NCBI RefSeq assembly: GCF_001543245.1
Contig: NZ_CP014163.1
Span: 974,387-1,038,386, forward strand
Reading direction: 5' to 3'
Length of the DNA: 64,000 bases
From: Aerococcus urinaehominis
Lineage (GTDB): Bacteria > Bacillota > Bacilli > Lactobacillales > Aerococcaceae
Part shown: one piece after another, positions 25,645 through 34,581 of the stretch
How the letters are laid out: every line of letters starts with the position of its first letter
Numbering within the stretch: the stretch's first letter is position 1
The notes under the pieces: model-generated
The model's database searches: none
The model's input: the letters and a program-made list of their open reading frames with translations, nothing else
Told to the model about the DNA's origin: nothing
Translations under genes and position numbers: made by a program

Positions 25645-26039
25645 TGGTTGATAACCTCCTCAACTTCATTGGCTTGGTCAGCTTGTTTGGCTTCTGATTT
25701 ATTACGTGTCATAAATTGAGCCGTCTTAGCTGTAATTACCATAATAAAAATAGTTGTAAAGATAATAATAGCTAACCAGGCCCAGATGTGGGGTTTAAGG
25801 TCTGGCCACGATGTAATGAGGCCAGCTGCTGGGGCTACGAACATGACTGGCATAATAGCAATTAAAAATTGTCCTGCCTCTTCCACTTGGTCTAACTTAA
25901 TAAGTCCCGACATCAAACAGGCAAATAAGATAATCATGCCGTAAATTGAGGCTGGTAATGGTAACGGTATCAGTGCGGATAATAACTCAGCGATTAGGGT
26001 AATCCCTAAAATAATAAATGTTTGCTTTAAATATTTCAT
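25641..26039 (-). CDS. lrgA: LrgA/CidA-family holin-like membrane protein
   Basis: The 132-residue protein has four membrane helices and the LrgA/CidA motif LPLPASIYGMIILF near residue 27, with FVAPAAGLI near residue 72. The C-terminal tail is charged (KQADQANEVEEV). LrgA is holin-like and acts with LrgB, encoded immediately downstream with a four-base overlap. The gene lies 12 bases after the DUF2185 gene. A cre site upstream of the operon suggests control by carbon source, as reported for lrg/cid operons in other Firmicutes. Confidence 0.92.
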   Translation of the reverse strand: MKYLKQTFIILGITLIAELLSALIPLPLPASIYGMIILFACLMSGLIKLDQVEEAGQFLIAIMPVMFVAPAAGLITSWPDLKPHIWAWLAIIIFTTIFIMVITAKTAQFMTRNKSEAKQADQANEVEEVINQ

Positions 26040-26051
26040 CTTGCTCCCCTT

Positions 26052-26870
26052 CTATCTAACTTGTGCTTTACGATGGTGGTTTAATAATCCTGAATATGCT
26101 TGGTTGATTGACTGATCATCCTCCTGGCGGTACCAATTAAACATAGCTTGACCATAAACTAGTAGTTGGGCTTCAGCTTGAGACAGTGGATTAGCTAATT
26201 GGTCAACAAAATAATCAAGGTAGGTTAAAACCTGGTCGGTCTGGATATTAAAGCGTGAGCACATAATATGTAATATCACTTGCTGACTGTCCTGGTGACT
26301 CAAGGGAATTGACTGGTAGCGCGCTCGGTAATAACCCGCTAATAGCCCAATTAACAAGTAAGACTCAAAATTAGCTAGATGCCCCTGACGATCAGCCAAG
26401 AGTACATCAATTAAGTCATGACCCTCAGCCTCTAATTGAAAATCCAGGTTTGGACGGGCAATATTTTGTTGACTTGCTAAGGCTACATATTCTGGAAAGT
26501 GGCGTTTAAAACTGTCTTGGTCAAGTGGCAAACGCTGGGGAGCATCAACTAGGGCAACTGGGCTAAAATCATCGTTATATACAAAGTGCTTCACGCCATC
26601 CTGATTAGCAAATTGAAAATCAGCTGATAAGGGATAATAATAAATCCCTACCACACTCGGTTCAATTGTCGCGATTTCGTTAAAACTAACTAGCTGGGTT
26701 GCACCAGGCAATTGTAGACTCTCCTCAGTATCTGCGTCGCTTAGAAAACGCCAACCGCTATCATCAGCAAGACTAGCATCTTCGCGCCAGGCCCAAAGTA
26801 ATTTAGCTTCTCCTAAGAGTATTTTCTTCGATACAATACACTTGTCAGCATCTTTTATCCATTCTCGCAT
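26052..26870 (-). CDS. Protein with DUF2185-like N-terminal domain
   Basis: In this 272-residue soluble protein, residues about 10-85 (CIVSKKILLGEAKLLWAWRE ... DSGWRFLS) resemble DUF2185, a domain seen in immunity-like and uncharacterised proteins. Residues about 130-265 are mostly helical and unrecognised. It is the first gene of an apparent operon with lrgA and lrgB, 12 bases apart. This pairing is unusual to my knowledge, since lrgAB is normally preceded by the two-component system LytSR. No function is claimed. Confidence 0.6.
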   Translation of the reverse strand: MREWIKDADKCIVSKKILLGEAKLLWAWREDASLADDSGWRFLSDADTEESLQLPGATQLVSFNEIATIEPSVVGIYYYPLSADFQFANQDGVKHFVYNDDFSPVALVDAPQRLPLDQDSFKRHFPEYVALASQQNIARPNLDFQLEAEGHDLIDVLLADRQGHLANFESYLLIGLLAGYYRARYQSIPLSHQDSQQVILHIMCSRFNIQTDQVLTYLDYFVDQLANPLSQAEAQLLVYGQAMFNWYRQEDDQSINQAYSGLLNHHRKAQVR

Positions 26871-26971
26871 CCCTATCTCCTTTCTAACTAAAAGTTTAAT
26901 CCTATCTTAGCATAAAGCTTGTCATTCGCGGATAGCTTTTGACGATTAACAAAAGTGAATTATATCACAAA

Positions 26972-26985
26972 TTAAAGCGCTTACA
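26972..26985 (-). promoter_or_regulatory. CcpA cre site upstream of the DUF2185-lrgAB operon
   Basis: TTAAAGCGCTTACA matches TGWNANCGNTNWCA at all but one fixed position (T for G at position 2) and contains the full AAAGCGCTT core. It lies about 100 bases upstream of the operon start. Confidence 0.7.
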
Positions 26986-27060
26986 TCGTTGCTACATCAA
27001 CTTTGTTGTCTCATCAAGCTTTCAGATAATTTAAACGACTATAGGTAAAAACTATTAAAA

Positions 27061-27092
27061 AAAGATTAGAAACAATATTGTTTCTAATCTTT
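27061..27092. terminator. Intrinsic terminator (thrE operon side)
   Basis: A 14 bp stem AAAGATTAGAAACA / TGTTTCTAATCTTT is preceded by an A-run, so on the minus strand it reads as a hairpin plus T-run. It lies about 70 bases past the thrE C-terminal subunit gene. Confidence 0.75.
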
Positions 27093-27161
27093 GGATTTGT
27101 ATCTTTTTACCAATAAAAATTTACTTAGATGGACTTGAGCGCATTTAAAATTTATTTGGGT

Positions 27162-27632
27162 TTACCGTAGCCTTCGGTTTTTACGGACAAATTTCGGCAG
27201 CTGCTGACCATTAATAATCTGCATAAACGAATCAACAGTAAAAACAGCTAAAGCAATTGCCAGAGCAGTAAATAGGGTCGTGGTTAATTCCTGAACACCT
27301 AAACTCATATTGCCCTGAATAAAGGCCAAAGCAGTCCGATACATGCCGCCTCCTGGGACCAGCGTAAAGAAACCTGGAATAAAGAAGGCGGTTACCGGCT
27401 CATGAAAAATCCGAGCAAACCAATGAGACATACCAGCAATTACTAAACTTGCTAAATAAGTGCCAATAGGCACGCTAAAGTTTAGATTATTAATTAAAAT
27501 GAGATAGGCTGCCCAACCAGCGACGTCGATGATGGGCACCCATTTAAGTAATTTAGTAGGGACATTTACATTAATACCACAAAAAATACCGACAAAAAGA
27601 GCCCCTATTAATTGAATAATAAATGCTGTCAT
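27162..27632 (-). CDS. Threonine/serine exporter family protein, DUF3815 subunit
   Basis: The 156-residue protein has four or five membrane helices and matches the C-terminal half of ThrE (DUF3815/ThrE_2), with the motif IPGFFTLVPGGGMYRTAL near residue 84. It is encoded directly after the DUF1212 half, with no gap. In Corynebacterium the two halves are fused in ThrE. Here, as in most Firmicutes, they are two proteins. Export of threonine or serine is the family function; it was not tested in this subgroup as far as I know. Confidence 0.88.
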   Translation of the reverse strand: MTAFIIQLIGALFVGIFCGINVNVPTKLLKWVPIIDVAGWAAYLILINNLNFSVPIGTYLASLVIAGMSHWFARIFHEPVTAFFIPGFFTLVPGGGMYRTALAFIQGNMSLGVQELTTTLFTALAIALAVFTVDSFMQIINGQQLPKFVRKNRRLR

Positions 27633-28409
27633 TTAAAACAAGACTCCTCTCAGAATAATTAAGCCAACTGCTGCTCCCAAAGCAATCATTAAGGCATCTA
27701 GGAAGGCCTCCATCGCCCGTGCACCACCAGCAATATAGTCCTGGCGGAAGATATCACGCAAAGAGTTAGTGATAGCTGTCCCCGGTACCATTGGCATCAA
27801 AGTAGAAACAATTACAATATTAGTATTAATACTTGGCAATAGATAGGCTTGCATCAAGTAGGCAGCAATAGTCACAACTAAAGATTGAATGACATTTGAT
27901 AAGCCTGAATTAATATAAAATTTACTAACTGCCTTATACATAAACATCAAGACAATCCCATTAATAGTAGAGGCTACCAAGTCCCACCAGCCACCACCAA
28001 ACAAAATAGAGAAGGACATAGCTAAGCCGATAATAGCTAAATCCTGCAAGCGTTCAGAATAAGGAGATTTAGTCTGTTGGATGACCAAAAGTTCCTCGTA
28101 GGCTTGAGAGAGGCTAATCTGATTATTCGTAAAGCGACGTGACACGCTATTCACTGCTGCAATCTTATTCATATTATTAGACCGGACTGAAATCCGCTTG
28201 ATGCCAGTAAATCCACCCTGCTCAAAGCTAGGATCATCAAGGACAGCATACAAGCTGGTTGAAAAGGAAACCGCTACAGCGTAAGCTGCCTTAGACGTTG
28301 ACAAAATGCGGTTCATGGTGTCCTCAACCCGGTATGATTCCGCATTAGATTCTGTCATAATTTGACCCGCTAACAGGGCTGTCTCTAAGACTTTTTTATG
28401 AGTATTCAT
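27633..28409 (-). CDS. Threonine/serine exporter family protein, DUF1212 subunit
   Basis: The 258-residue protein matches the N-terminal half of ThrE (DUF1212/ThrE_1). A soluble part comes first, with ESNAESYRVEDTMNRI near residue 19, then five membrane helices with LMPMVPGTAITNSLRDI near residue 207. I set the ATG at 28409 because GGAGGA lies six bases upstream; upstream in-frame starts have no site. Its stop abuts the DUF3815 gene. Confidence 0.88.
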   Translation of the reverse strand: MNTHKKVLETALLAGQIMTESNAESYRVEDTMNRILSTSKAAYAVAVSFSTSLYAVLDDPSFEQGGFTGIKRISVRSNNMNKIAAVNSVSRRFTNNQISLSQAYEELLVIQQTKSPYSERLQDLAIIGLAMSFSILFGGGWWDLVASTINGIVLMFMYKAVSKFYINSGLSNVIQSLVVTIAAYLMQAYLLPSINTNIVIVSTLMPMVPGTAITNSLRDIFRQDYIAGGARAMEAFLDALMIALGAAVGLIILRGVLF

Positions 28410-28504
28410 TATCTTCCTCCATAGGTAATGTATTAGCTCAATCATTCTAACATAGATCATTAAGAAAAAATAAGAATTCTCTTTTTAAAATGAAAACTAT
28501 CAGG

Positions 28505-28582
28505 TATAATGCTAGGGGTGCTTTATAATAAGTATAATTAATTTTATAAGCTTTGGGACCGGCCATATTTTCGGTCTTTTTG
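28505..28582 (+). promoter_or_regulatory. Leader of the AI-2E gene with a terminator-like hairpin
   Basis: A TATAAT at 28505-28510 precedes a small hairpin (GACCG / CGGTC, 28557-28576) with a T-run ending at 28581, only 20 bases before the ATG at 28602. The hairpin sits between the promoter and the gene, so it could act as an attenuator. Confidence 0.4.
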
Positions 28583-28601
28583 CCTTTAGAAAGGAGTTTT
28601 T

Positions 28602-29798
28602 ATGAAAATAAATCGTCGTTTTCTATTCCAGACGATAGTCTTTATTGCGCTGGTGATTATTGCCATTCTTAATTGGCCAAATATCATCAAGTGGGTATCT
28701 GGTTTCTGGACAGTGCTCTTCCCCATTGTGCTTGGTGGTATGATGGCCTATGTGCTTAATATCCTGACTGCTAAATTTGAGCAGTGGTGGTTTCCTAAGA
28801 GTCAAAATAAATGGGTCAACCTAGCCCGTCGCCCAGTTAGTATCACCCTATCGCTTTTAGTTATTTTCCTCATAATTGCCTTTACAATCGGTATGGTCGT
28901 ACCGCAGTTGATTGGTGTTGTTGTCAACCTTCTAGCAGGGTTACCAGAATTCTTTATTAAAGTAGAGGCCCTAATCAATAAATATATTAATGCTTATCCA
29001 GAAATCACTGGCTACCTAGCAACAATTGATATTGATTGGCAAAACATGCTGCGCAACACCCTCAATGTGGTGCAAAATGTTTCGTCTAACTTGATTAATA
29101 CAACCCTATCAACAGTGACATCCATTGCTGGTTGGATTGTCAACCTCTTCTTAGCTATCATCGTCGCCTTCTACATCCTTATGTCTAAAGAAAAACTCGG
29201 CCAGCAATTTACCCGCTTAACTGATGCCTATCTCAGTCGGGAGAGATCTAACCGCCTTCATTATTTTATCGCCCTGCTCGATGATGCCTTCTATAATTTT
29301 ATTACCGGAGAAGTTGTAGAAGCAGTCATTTTAGGCTGTATGGTTGGTTTCGGTATGTGGATGTTTAGCTTCCCTTACGCCTCTATGGTTGGTGTATTAA
29401 CAGGGGTCACTGCCCTCATCCCACTTTTGGGTGCCTATATCTCTGGAGCAGTTGGTTTCTTCCTAATTCTTATGGAATCACCAACGCAAGCCATCTACTT
29501 TGTTATTTTCTTAGTTATCGTCCAACAAATTGAAGGTAACCTAATTTATCCGAGAGTGGTTGGTAACTCCTTAGGTTTACCAGGGTTATGGGTGCTAGTA
29601 GCTGTAACCGTCGGTGGTGGCCTCCTCGGTGTAGGTGGTATGGTCATCGGTGTCCCAGTAGCAGCTGCCTTCTATCGCATGATTTCCGAAGATGTCGCGT
29701 ACCGCGAGTTAAAAGCACAAGCAGATATCACTTCAGATGTTATGTCTCCAGCAGAAGTGGCGCGGGCCAAAGACTTTAACCTGCGTAAGAATAATTAA
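28602..29798 (+). CDS. AI-2E family transporter (UPF0118)
   Basis: This is a full-length 398-residue member of the AI-2E family, with about eight membrane segments: two at the N-terminus, a large loop with amphipathic helices (residues about 95-185), then a C-terminal bundle with LTGVTALIPLLGAYISG near residue 267 and QQIEGNLIYPRVVGNSLGLP near residue 308. AAAGGAG lies seven bases before the ATG. The family name comes from TqsA, but members export varied substrates and some are Na+/H+ antiporters. The substrate cannot be assigned. Confidence 0.88.
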   Translation: MKINRRFLFQTIVFIALVIIAILNWPNIIKWVSGFWTVLFPIVLGGMMAYVLNILTAKFEQWWFPKSQNKWVNLARRPVSITLSLLVIFLIIAFTIGMVVPQLIGVVVNLLAGLPEFFIKVEALINKYINAYPEITGYLATIDIDWQNMLRNTLNVVQNVSSNLINTTLSTVTSIAGWIVNLFLAIIVAFYILMSKEKLGQQFTRLTDAYLSRERSNRLHYFIALLDDAFYNFITGEVVEAVILGCMVGFGMWMFSFPYASMVGVLTGVTALIPLLGAYISGAVGFFLILMESPTQAIYFVIFLVIVQQIEGNLIYPRVVGNSLGLPGLWVLVAVTVGGGLLGVGGMVIGVPVAAAFYRMISEDVAYRELKAQADITSDVMSPAEVARAKDFNLRKNN

Positions 29799-29813
29799 CA
29801 GTATAGTTAAATA

Positions 29814-29882
29814 AAAAGGACCTGTCCTCGTGAACTGTCCCCTGTCTACTTAATAGGGATAGTTCATCAGGGCGGTCCTTTT
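29814..29882 (+). terminator. Long two-part terminator hairpin
   Basis: The outer arms AAAAGGACC and GGTCCTTTT enclose inner arms TGAACTGTCCC / GGGATAGTTCA. It lies directly after the AI-2E gene. Confidence 0.8.
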
Positions 29883-29945
29883 CATTTATTGATTTATTTG
29901 CTATGATTATTGATTGTACCTCAGCAAACGAGAAAGGTGGTTTTT

Positions 29946-30860
29946 ATGGCCCAATTCTTACAGATGTTTACCATTCAGATGTCTTCTCTAATCTATTTAT
30001 TGCTAGGCATTTTTGCCTATCGACGTCAGATTATTACTGATAAGAATCGCTCCGCTTTTATCCAATTTATTTTAAATATCTTAATGCCCATTATGGTTTT
30101 CTATTCTTTTAGAAAAGTAAACTTAGAAATCCTCAAAAATGGTTTTATCGCTATTGTTGCTGCAACGATTATTTATAGCTTGACTTATTTAATCGGACGT
30201 TTTATCTTTCGCAACTATCCCGACCGGCAAAGAAAAATCCTTGAATACGCTCTGCTGGTCAATAATGCCGGACTGGGCGGCCAACCCCTATCAGGACTAA
30301 TGTACGGTGATGTTGGTCTTATTCTAGCAGCCATGTACCTAGTGCCCCACCGGATTTTTATGTGGACACTAGGCATTGTTATTCTTGAAGGTGATGACCG
30401 TCAATCTAGTGGTGATTGGGTTGGAAAAGCCCTAAGAAATCCAGCTATTATTGCTGTAGCTGTCGGCATCATCTGGGGGCTCTTAGAAATACCCTTGCCG
30501 GAATTCATTGACCGTTCTTTTGCTAGTTTGTCTGCCATTGTTCAACCCCTAGCCATGATTATTATTGGATCCATTATTGCCACTGTTAAATTAGAAAAGC
30601 TTTTTGAAAAAGGTGTTTTAGTATATACTGCTTGGCGACTTTTTCTGATTTCTGGTCTAGTCATTCTAGTTTGTCGCTTACTAAGCTTACCAACTAATCT
30701 AACCGGTGTATTGACTATTATGACTGCCATGCCCGCTGGTACCACAACAGCTTTACTAGCCTCCCAATATAACCTGGACGAAACCATTGCTTCAAAAATC
30801 GTCTTGGTAACTACTCTGCTTTCAATAATTACTGTTCCTTTTATGATGATATTTATTTAA
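29946..30860 (+). CDS. AEC-family permease (auxin efflux carrier-like)
   Basis: The 304-residue protein has about ten hydrophobic segments in two halves, with the family features FILNILMPIMVFYSF near residue 35 and MTAMPAGTTTALLASQY near residue 259. Bacterial AEC proteins transport organic anions such as malate or malonate; the substrate is not assigned. The ATG at 29946 has GAAAGGTGG five bases upstream. An extension of 12 codons is less likely. It stands alone between two terminators. Confidence 0.85.
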   Translation: MAQFLQMFTIQMSSLIYLLLGIFAYRRQIITDKNRSAFIQFILNILMPIMVFYSFRKVNLEILKNGFIAIVAATIIYSLTYLIGRFIFRNYPDRQRKILEYALLVNNAGLGGQPLSGLMYGDVGLILAAMYLVPHRIFMWTLGIVILEGDDRQSSGDWVGKALRNPAIIAVAVGIIWGLLEIPLPEFIDRSFASLSAIVQPLAMIIIGSIIATVKLEKLFEKGVLVYTAWRLFLISGLVILVCRLLSLPTNLTGVLTIMTAMPAGTTTALLASQYNLDETIASKIVLVTTLLSIITVPFMMIFI

Positions 30861-30862
30861 AG

Positions 30863-30897
30863 AAAGGTCCGGCTGCCCATGAGGCAACCGGACCTTT
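30863..30897. terminator. Bidirectional intrinsic terminator
   Basis: Stem AAAGGTCCGG / CCGGACCTTT, with T- and A-rich flanks, lies between the AEC gene and the convergent ktrA. Confidence 0.85.
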
Positions 30898-30900
30898 TTA

Positions 30901-31572
30901 CTATATTCTTTCCAAATAATCAACCCGCTCAAAGGTCTGTAAATTAGCTACTGCTACTACAAAATCATCCGCTTCAAATTGTTGGTTGGGGTCTAGTTGG
31001 GTATCTAAAGCCTGTTTTGGATGTTTTCTAATCCCAATAATATTAAGGTCATAACGACGACGCAAATCCAGATCTGATAATTTTTTTCCCAACCACTCCT
31101 TAGGTACCTTAAATTCCACAACAGCAGTACTATCATCCAAATTAATCAAGCCTTCCAAGGATTGTCGACTGAGTACATTAGCTAGGTGGGTACCTGACTC
31201 TTCCTCCGGCAGAATAACCCGACTAACCCCTAAAGCAGTTAAGGCCTTGGCAGATTGTTGGTTTTTTGCCTTACAGATAATTTGCTTAACGCCTAGTTCT
31301 TGAGCATTGACAACGCCCAAAACAGAGGATTCTAGGTTTTCGCCCGTACCTATGACAATCACATCGCAAGAGGCAAAACCAGCTTGCCGCATAAAATCTA
31401 AATCGGTGAAATTACCGACAGAACCAATGGTAAGATACTCTTCTAAGTCCTCAACATGGTCTTCATTTTTATCACAGCCAACCACGTCTACACCATGGTC
31501 GCTTAAGCCCCTAGCTAAGGCTGACCCAAATAACCCTAGACCTAAGATCCCTACTACACGTTGTTTTTTCAT
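30901..31572 (-). CDS. ktrA: Potassium uptake regulatory subunit KtrA (TrkA family)
   Basis: KtrA forms a cytoplasmic octameric ring that gates the KtrB channel in response to ATP/ADP; in relatives the RCK_C domain binds c-di-AMP. The 223-residue protein has an N-terminal Rossmann RCK_N domain (GILGLGLFGSALARGL, residue 8 on) and a C-terminal RCK_C domain from about residue 137 (VVEFKVPKEWLGKKLSDLDL). It starts 10 bases after ktrB, here in the order ktrB-ktrA. The phosphodiesterase gene gdpP in this window makes c-di-AMP control of this system plausible. Confidence 0.92.
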   Translation of the reverse strand: MKKQRVVGILGLGLFGSALARGLSDHGVDVVGCDKNEDHVEDLEEYLTIGSVGNFTDLDFMRQAGFASCDVIVIGTGENLESSVLGVVNAQELGVKQIICKAKNQQSAKALTALGVSRVILPEEESGTHLANVLSRQSLEGLINLDDSTAVVEFKVPKEWLGKKLSDLDLRRRYDLNIIGIRKHPKQALDTQLDPNQQFEADDFVVAVANLQTFERVDYLERI

Positions 31573-31582
31573 TTTTTCTCTC

Positions 31583-32962
31583 CTAACCGATAATAATATC
31601 TGCTTTACTATACTTCACATCAGTCAATCGTTTTTGCCGACCCCGTAAACTAAAGAACATAGTCATCGGTCCAATCCGGCCAATAAACATCAGAGCCATT
31701 AAAATAAAGTGGCTTGCAGTTGATAAGTCAGGTGTTAAACCAGCTGATACCCCCACAGTAGCCAGGGCTGAAATGGCTTCAAAAAGCAAGTACAGATAAG
31801 GTACATGCGGATCAAACAGTAATAGCAAGGCCGAACCGGAAAATAATAAAGCGACATAGAACAAGGCGATAACAAAAGCTGTCTTAACCAGACCATCTGG
31901 AATTGTATGGTGGGCAAAAGTAACATATTTGGATTGCCTTAATTCTCTAACTGCTAGCATAATTGTTAAAGCAAAAGTTGATACCTTCAAGCCACCAGCT
32001 GTCCCGCCAGCACCCCCACCAATAAACATAGTTAGCACAAAAATTAAAATAGAGAAGGGATGGGCCTGGCTATAGTCAATACTAGCAAAACCGGCTGTCC
32101 GCATAGTAATTGTTTGAAAGAAACTAGCGTTGATTTTATCAACTACCGACAATTGGCCGATAGTAGCAGGATTTTGCCATTCTACAAGACCAAAAAGAAA
32201 TGCGCCAATCAAAATAACCGACCCCGTCACCGTCAACACCAATTTAGTATGCGTAGACAGGTGGTTAAGGTAGTAACGCCATGGTTTTTGCCGTTCATTT
32301 TGCTGATGAAGCTTGATTTGGTCGGTAATGTCAAACCAAACAGAGAAACCAATCCCCCCCAAAACAATTAAGGCCATAATCGTCCAGTTCAAAATCCCGG
32401 CTGTTTGGTAAGGAATCAAGGAATCATTACCTAAAAGATCAAAGCCGGCATTACAAAAGGCGGATACGGCTGTAAATAAGCTGTTAAATAATCCTTGCTG
32501 CCAACCTAATAAGGGCACGAAGAAAGTAGTCAACAATAGCATACCGACGCCTTCGATAATCACAGTATAGCGAATAATTCGCCCCAGAAAATTGCCTAAT
32601 TGAAATTTAGAAGAGCGGTTGAGGGCTTCACCAGTTACAATTTCATCTCGCAAGGATACTTTTTGACCAAGGCTGTGGTAGAGGGAGCTTATGATGGTCA
32701 TCAAACCTAACCCTCCGGTCTGGATTAAAAGCATCATAACAATTTGCCCCCAAATATTATAGGTGTCGTGAATAGATGATGTCCAAAGCCCAGTCACGCA
32801 TACTGCTGAAACCGCAATAAAAAGATGGTCTAAGTAGGTCGCTTGGACACCATTTAACTGGCAAACAGGCAGACTTAATAAAATTGAGCCCAACATAATA
32901 ACCAGGAAAAAACTACAAGCTATTTTTTGAGGATTAGTCAAGTGGCCAAAAAACTTAAGCAA
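31583..32962 (-). CDS. ktrB: Potassium uptake channel subunit KtrB (TrkH family)
   Basis: KtrB is the membrane pore of the Na-dependent K+ uptake system. The 459-residue protein has the four repeated pore motifs of the Trk/Ktr/HKT superfamily, with selectivity-filter glycines visible in VCVTGLWTSS, AFCNAGFDLLG, TMRTAGFASID and ATVGVSAGLTPD. The start is a TTG at 32962, with AAGGAG nine bases upstream; no ATG suits. It heads the ktrBA pair. The upstream region shows no ydaO-type c-di-AMP riboswitch that I could recognise. Confidence 0.92.
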   Translation of the reverse strand: MLKFFGHLTNPQKIACSFFLVIMLGSILLSLPVCQLNGVQATYLDHLFIAVSAVCVTGLWTSSIHDTYNIWGQIVMMLLIQTGGLGLMTIISSLYHSLGQKVSLRDEIVTGEALNRSSKFQLGNFLGRIIRYTVIIEGVGMLLLTTFFVPLLGWQQGLFNSLFTAVSAFCNAGFDLLGNDSLIPYQTAGILNWTIMALIVLGGIGFSVWFDITDQIKLHQQNERQKPWRYYLNHLSTHTKLVLTVTGSVILIGAFLFGLVEWQNPATIGQLSVVDKINASFFQTITMRTAGFASIDYSQAHPFSILIFVLTMFIGGGAGGTAGGLKVSTFALTIMLAVRELRQSKYVTFAHHTIPDGLVKTAFVIALFYVALLFSGSALLLLFDPHVPYLYLLFEAISALATVGVSAGLTPDLSTASHFILMALMFIGRIGPMTMFFSLRGRQKRLTDVKYSKADIIIG

Positions 32963-33152
32963 AATGAAAGACTCCTTTTCTATTTTTTGAATAAGAGCAT
33001 TCTAGTCCTTTTAACCAATAAAAGCTAGTCCTTTTTTAAATTATTTTAACCAAAAGATATATATAAACGGGACCAATAAATATCAAAATATTTCTAATGT
33101 ATCTAAGTGTCATTTGCAGTTTAGACACTCGAACAAACTAGAAATATTAGTA

Positions 33153-33187
33153 AACAAAAAACCTGCAACTAATGTTACAGGTTTTGT
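33153..33187 (-). terminator. Terminator of nupC
   Basis: Hairpin AAAACCTG / CAGGTTTT, extended with ACA/TGT ends, lies 22 bases past the nupC stop on the minus strand. Confidence 0.7.
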
Positions 33188-33208
33188 GATGCATTTCTGC
33201 TGACTATA

Positions 33209-34444
33209 TTAATAAAAGAAACCAACAATACATGCTGTCAATACTGCTGACAGGGTTGCTCCCAGCATCATTTTCATGGAAAAACCAGAGAAAACTTTAG
33301 CCTGCTTGGCATCAATTGATTTCAAAGCACCCGTTACAATACCTACAGTACCAAAATTAGCAAAAGAAATCGCATAAGCTGACATCATTGCAATTGTTTT
33401 TTCAGTAATATTATTGCCAAACGATAACATTTCAGAAATAGCGACAAATTCGCTTGATAGTAATTTAGTAGCCATAATCGAACCTGCTTCTACCATATCT
33501 GCCATAGGTACCCCAATTGCTAAAGCTAAAGGTGAAAAAATATAACCTAAGATTTGTGTAAAGGTTATACCAATCAAGGCTGACAATATATTATTTAAGA
33601 AGGCAATGATTGACACAAAACCAATCAGCATGGCAGCAATAATCAAGGCCAGGTTAAAACCTTGGCTGATAGCATCTGAAATCGCATCGAAAAGACTAGG
33701 CTTGTCCTCGCTAGCAGCGTTAGGTGTTGTCAGGGCTAAATTAGCTGGCGCCCCAGTAGCAGCAGCATGTTCAATCTGATCTTCCTCAGCATCATAAGGA
33801 TTCATAATTGCTGTAATAATAAATGGAGAAAAGATATTTAGTAGCACCGCTACAACAACGAATTGGCCAGGAATTAATTCCATATAGGCCGCTAGCATAG
33901 ACATACCGACTGTCGAAGTTGCTGACATGGTTAAGGTAAAGAGACGCTTACCAGATATCTGCTTTAATTGCTCTTGAATAGGGATGTAGCCCGCTGGTTG
34001 ACCTAAAATTAGCGTTGAAATAGCCAATTGACCTTCTAACTGGCCCATACCAGTAATCTTATTTACACCAATACCAATCCATTTCATTAAAAAAGGCATA
34101 ACCTTAATGTAATCAAGAATAGCAATCAGGGCTGATAAGAAGACTAAAGGAAGTAGCACATTGAAGAAGAAAACTCCGCCTGCACCCATTTCTAGTCCGC
34201 CAAACACAAAATTAATACCAGCTTGTGATTGACCGATTAACCAACCAAAAAAGTTAGAAATGCTACCCATCACCTGGATACCTACCGTAGTTTTCAAACA
34301 TAGAAAACAAATAATAAGTTGTAAGACTAACATAACCAAAATATTTTTACCTTTTTTAGTTAAAACATCTTGGCGATTGTTTGAAAATAACCAGGCTATT
34401 AAAAAAATAACGATTAAATCAATAATACCTCTAATAGTTCCCAT
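33209..34444 (-). CDS. nupC: NupC-family concentrative nucleoside transporter
   Basis: This 411-residue CNT-family symporter imports nucleosides with H+ or Na+. Family marks are GQPAGYIPIQEQL near residue 149, TLTMSATSTVGMSML near residue 171, VPMADMVEAGSIMATKLLSSEF near residue 314 and SYAISFANFGTVGIVTG-like sequence near residue 354. A PfkB kinase gene lies 137 bases upstream on the same strand, separated by a small hairpin. In E. coli the pseudouridine cluster pairs such a transporter with a PfkB kinase, so pseudouridine is one candidate substrate; ordinary nucleosides are as likely. Confidence 0.9.
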   Translation of the reverse strand: MGTIRGIIDLIVIFLIAWLFSNNRQDVLTKKGKNILVMLVLQLIICFLCLKTTVGIQVMGSISNFFGWLIGQSQAGINFVFGGLEMGAGGVFFFNVLLPLVFLSALIAILDYIKVMPFLMKWIGIGVNKITGMGQLEGQLAISTLILGQPAGYIPIQEQLKQISGKRLFTLTMSATSTVGMSMLAAYMELIPGQFVVVAVLLNIFSPFIITAIMNPYDAEEDQIEHAAATGAPANLALTTPNAASEDKPSLFDAISDAISQGFNLALIIAAMLIGFVSIIAFLNNILSALIGITFTQILGYIFSPLALAIGVPMADMVEAGSIMATKLLSSEFVAISEMLSFGNNITEKTIAMMSAYAISFANFGTVGIVTGALKSIDAKQAKVFSGFSMKMMLGATLSAVLTACIVGFFY

Positions 34445-34540
34445 TTTTTGCTCCTTTTTAAGTTTTTTTCAAGATCTGTCCATTATTATGGGGTAAATTC
34501 CGAAAAATGTCCAGTCTTATTTCATTTTTCAACCGCAAAA

Positions 34541-34564
34541 AAGCGAACTAATTAAAGTTCGCTT
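34541..34564 (-). terminator. Terminator of the PfkB kinase gene
   Basis: Stem AAGCGAACT / AGTTCGCTT, next to an A-run on the plus strand, lies 18 bases past the kinase stop. Read-through into nupC is possible. Confidence 0.65.
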
Positions 34565-34581
34565 ACTTGTAAAATTCGTTT

